DNA from: Ketobacter sp036337295
GTDB lineage: Bacteria; Pseudomonadota; Gammaproteobacteria; Pseudomonadales; Ketobacteraceae
Assembly (NCBI GenBank): GCA_036337295.1
Contig: JAYZEN010000012.1
Location: 62,001 to 126,000 of the forward strand
Length of the DNA stretch: 64,000 nt
Reading direction: 5' to 3'
Shown: piece by piece, positions 63,821 to 64,000 of the stretch
How the letters are laid out: every line of letters starts with the position of its first letter
Position numbering within the stretch: the first letter of the stretch is position 1
Made by a program: the position numbers and the translations under genes
The notes under the pieces: model-generated
What the model was told of the DNA's origin: nothing
Database searches by the model: none
What the model saw: the letters and a program-made list of their open reading frames with translations, nothing else

Positions 63821-64000
63821 GTCTCTGCTGCGTTGGGTTTGATGGGTGGTGAATCGACTAATCCTGTTTGTGAATGATACCTGCATCACCATCAAATTTA
63901 AAATCAGGAATATTCATATAACATATTGTACTTTTCATGGACCTTTTGCGCAGCGCGTTTTGTCTATACGCTGTCTGGTTAGGCACCTAAGATTTTGCCT

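Overview
The window is a chromosomal segment of a gammaproteobacterium. The gene set resembles Pseudomonadales or Oceanospirillales of saline habitats: a Pseudomonas-type amiE-amiB pair, a RegB/RegA (RoxS/RoxR) redox two-component pair, cytochrome c5, DUF1329 and DUF4136 proteins, a urease operon and a glucosylglycerol-phosphate phosphatase. The genus cannot be fixed from the sequence alone. No rRNA gene or CRISPR array was seen. One tRNA gene is present.

Left chromosomal part (1-19,972). It opens with the end of an aliphatic amidase gene (amiE) and its AAA+ partner amiB. These are followed by an unusual hybrid sensor kinase with a nucleobase-permease-like (NCS1) membrane module and a Cys-rich insert, translationally coupled to a LuxR-type response regulator. 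A good -24/-12 (sigma-54) match precedes the pair. Next come a MORN-like lipoprotein, a type-B carboxylesterase lipoprotein, a SulP transporter, an unknown membrane protein, the RegB/RegA pair, a REC-GGDEF diguanylate cyclase, a tandem HAD-like protein and a 7TMR-DISM hybrid kinase.

Integrated island (about 19,973-48,566; 28.5 kb). A 27-bp direct repeat of the 3' end of tRNA-Arg(UCG) marks the left end. The intact tRNA, with a tyrosine recombinase and a DUF4224 excisionase-like gene beside it, marks the right end. Cargo from left to right: a structured non-coding stretch, a ParA/ribbon-helix-helix operon, a small membrane-protein/XRE-regulator module with two identical-spacing operators, an orphan Tae4-type T6SS amidase effector with a putative lipoprotein immunity gene and a 35-residue membrane ORF, and a MORN lipoprotein pair. 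Then comes an 18.5-kb probable phage-defence cluster: SNF2-type helicase, large adenine methylase, DUF4143 ATPase behind three 23-bp repeats, a 2205-residue DEAD helicase with a DUF1998 end, and a RelE/ParE-like domain fused to a UvrD-like helicase. After it lie an unknown 349-residue gene, a 49-residue acidic repeat protein and a resolvase broken by an early stop codon. The defence cluster resembles parts of class 1 DISARM and Druantia but matches neither layout as I know them. It is the best candidate for something new here.

Right chromosomal part (48,567-64,000). It carries a DUF4136 lipoprotein, cytochrome c5 with a clear terminator, a hybrid sensor kinase and a DUF1329 protein. The urease operon ureDABC-EF follows, with a sigma-54-like promoter and an elaborate inverted-repeat element between ureC and ureE. 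No ureG is present in the window. The remainder is an HDOD protein, a NifF/FldA-like flavodoxin, a rhodanese-ankyrin fusion, a CurA-type reductase, a DUF1348 protein and the glucosylglycerol-phosphate phosphatase. Amidase, urease and the putative sigma-54 sites together point to nitrogen scavenging from amides and urea under nitrogen limitation; this is inference.
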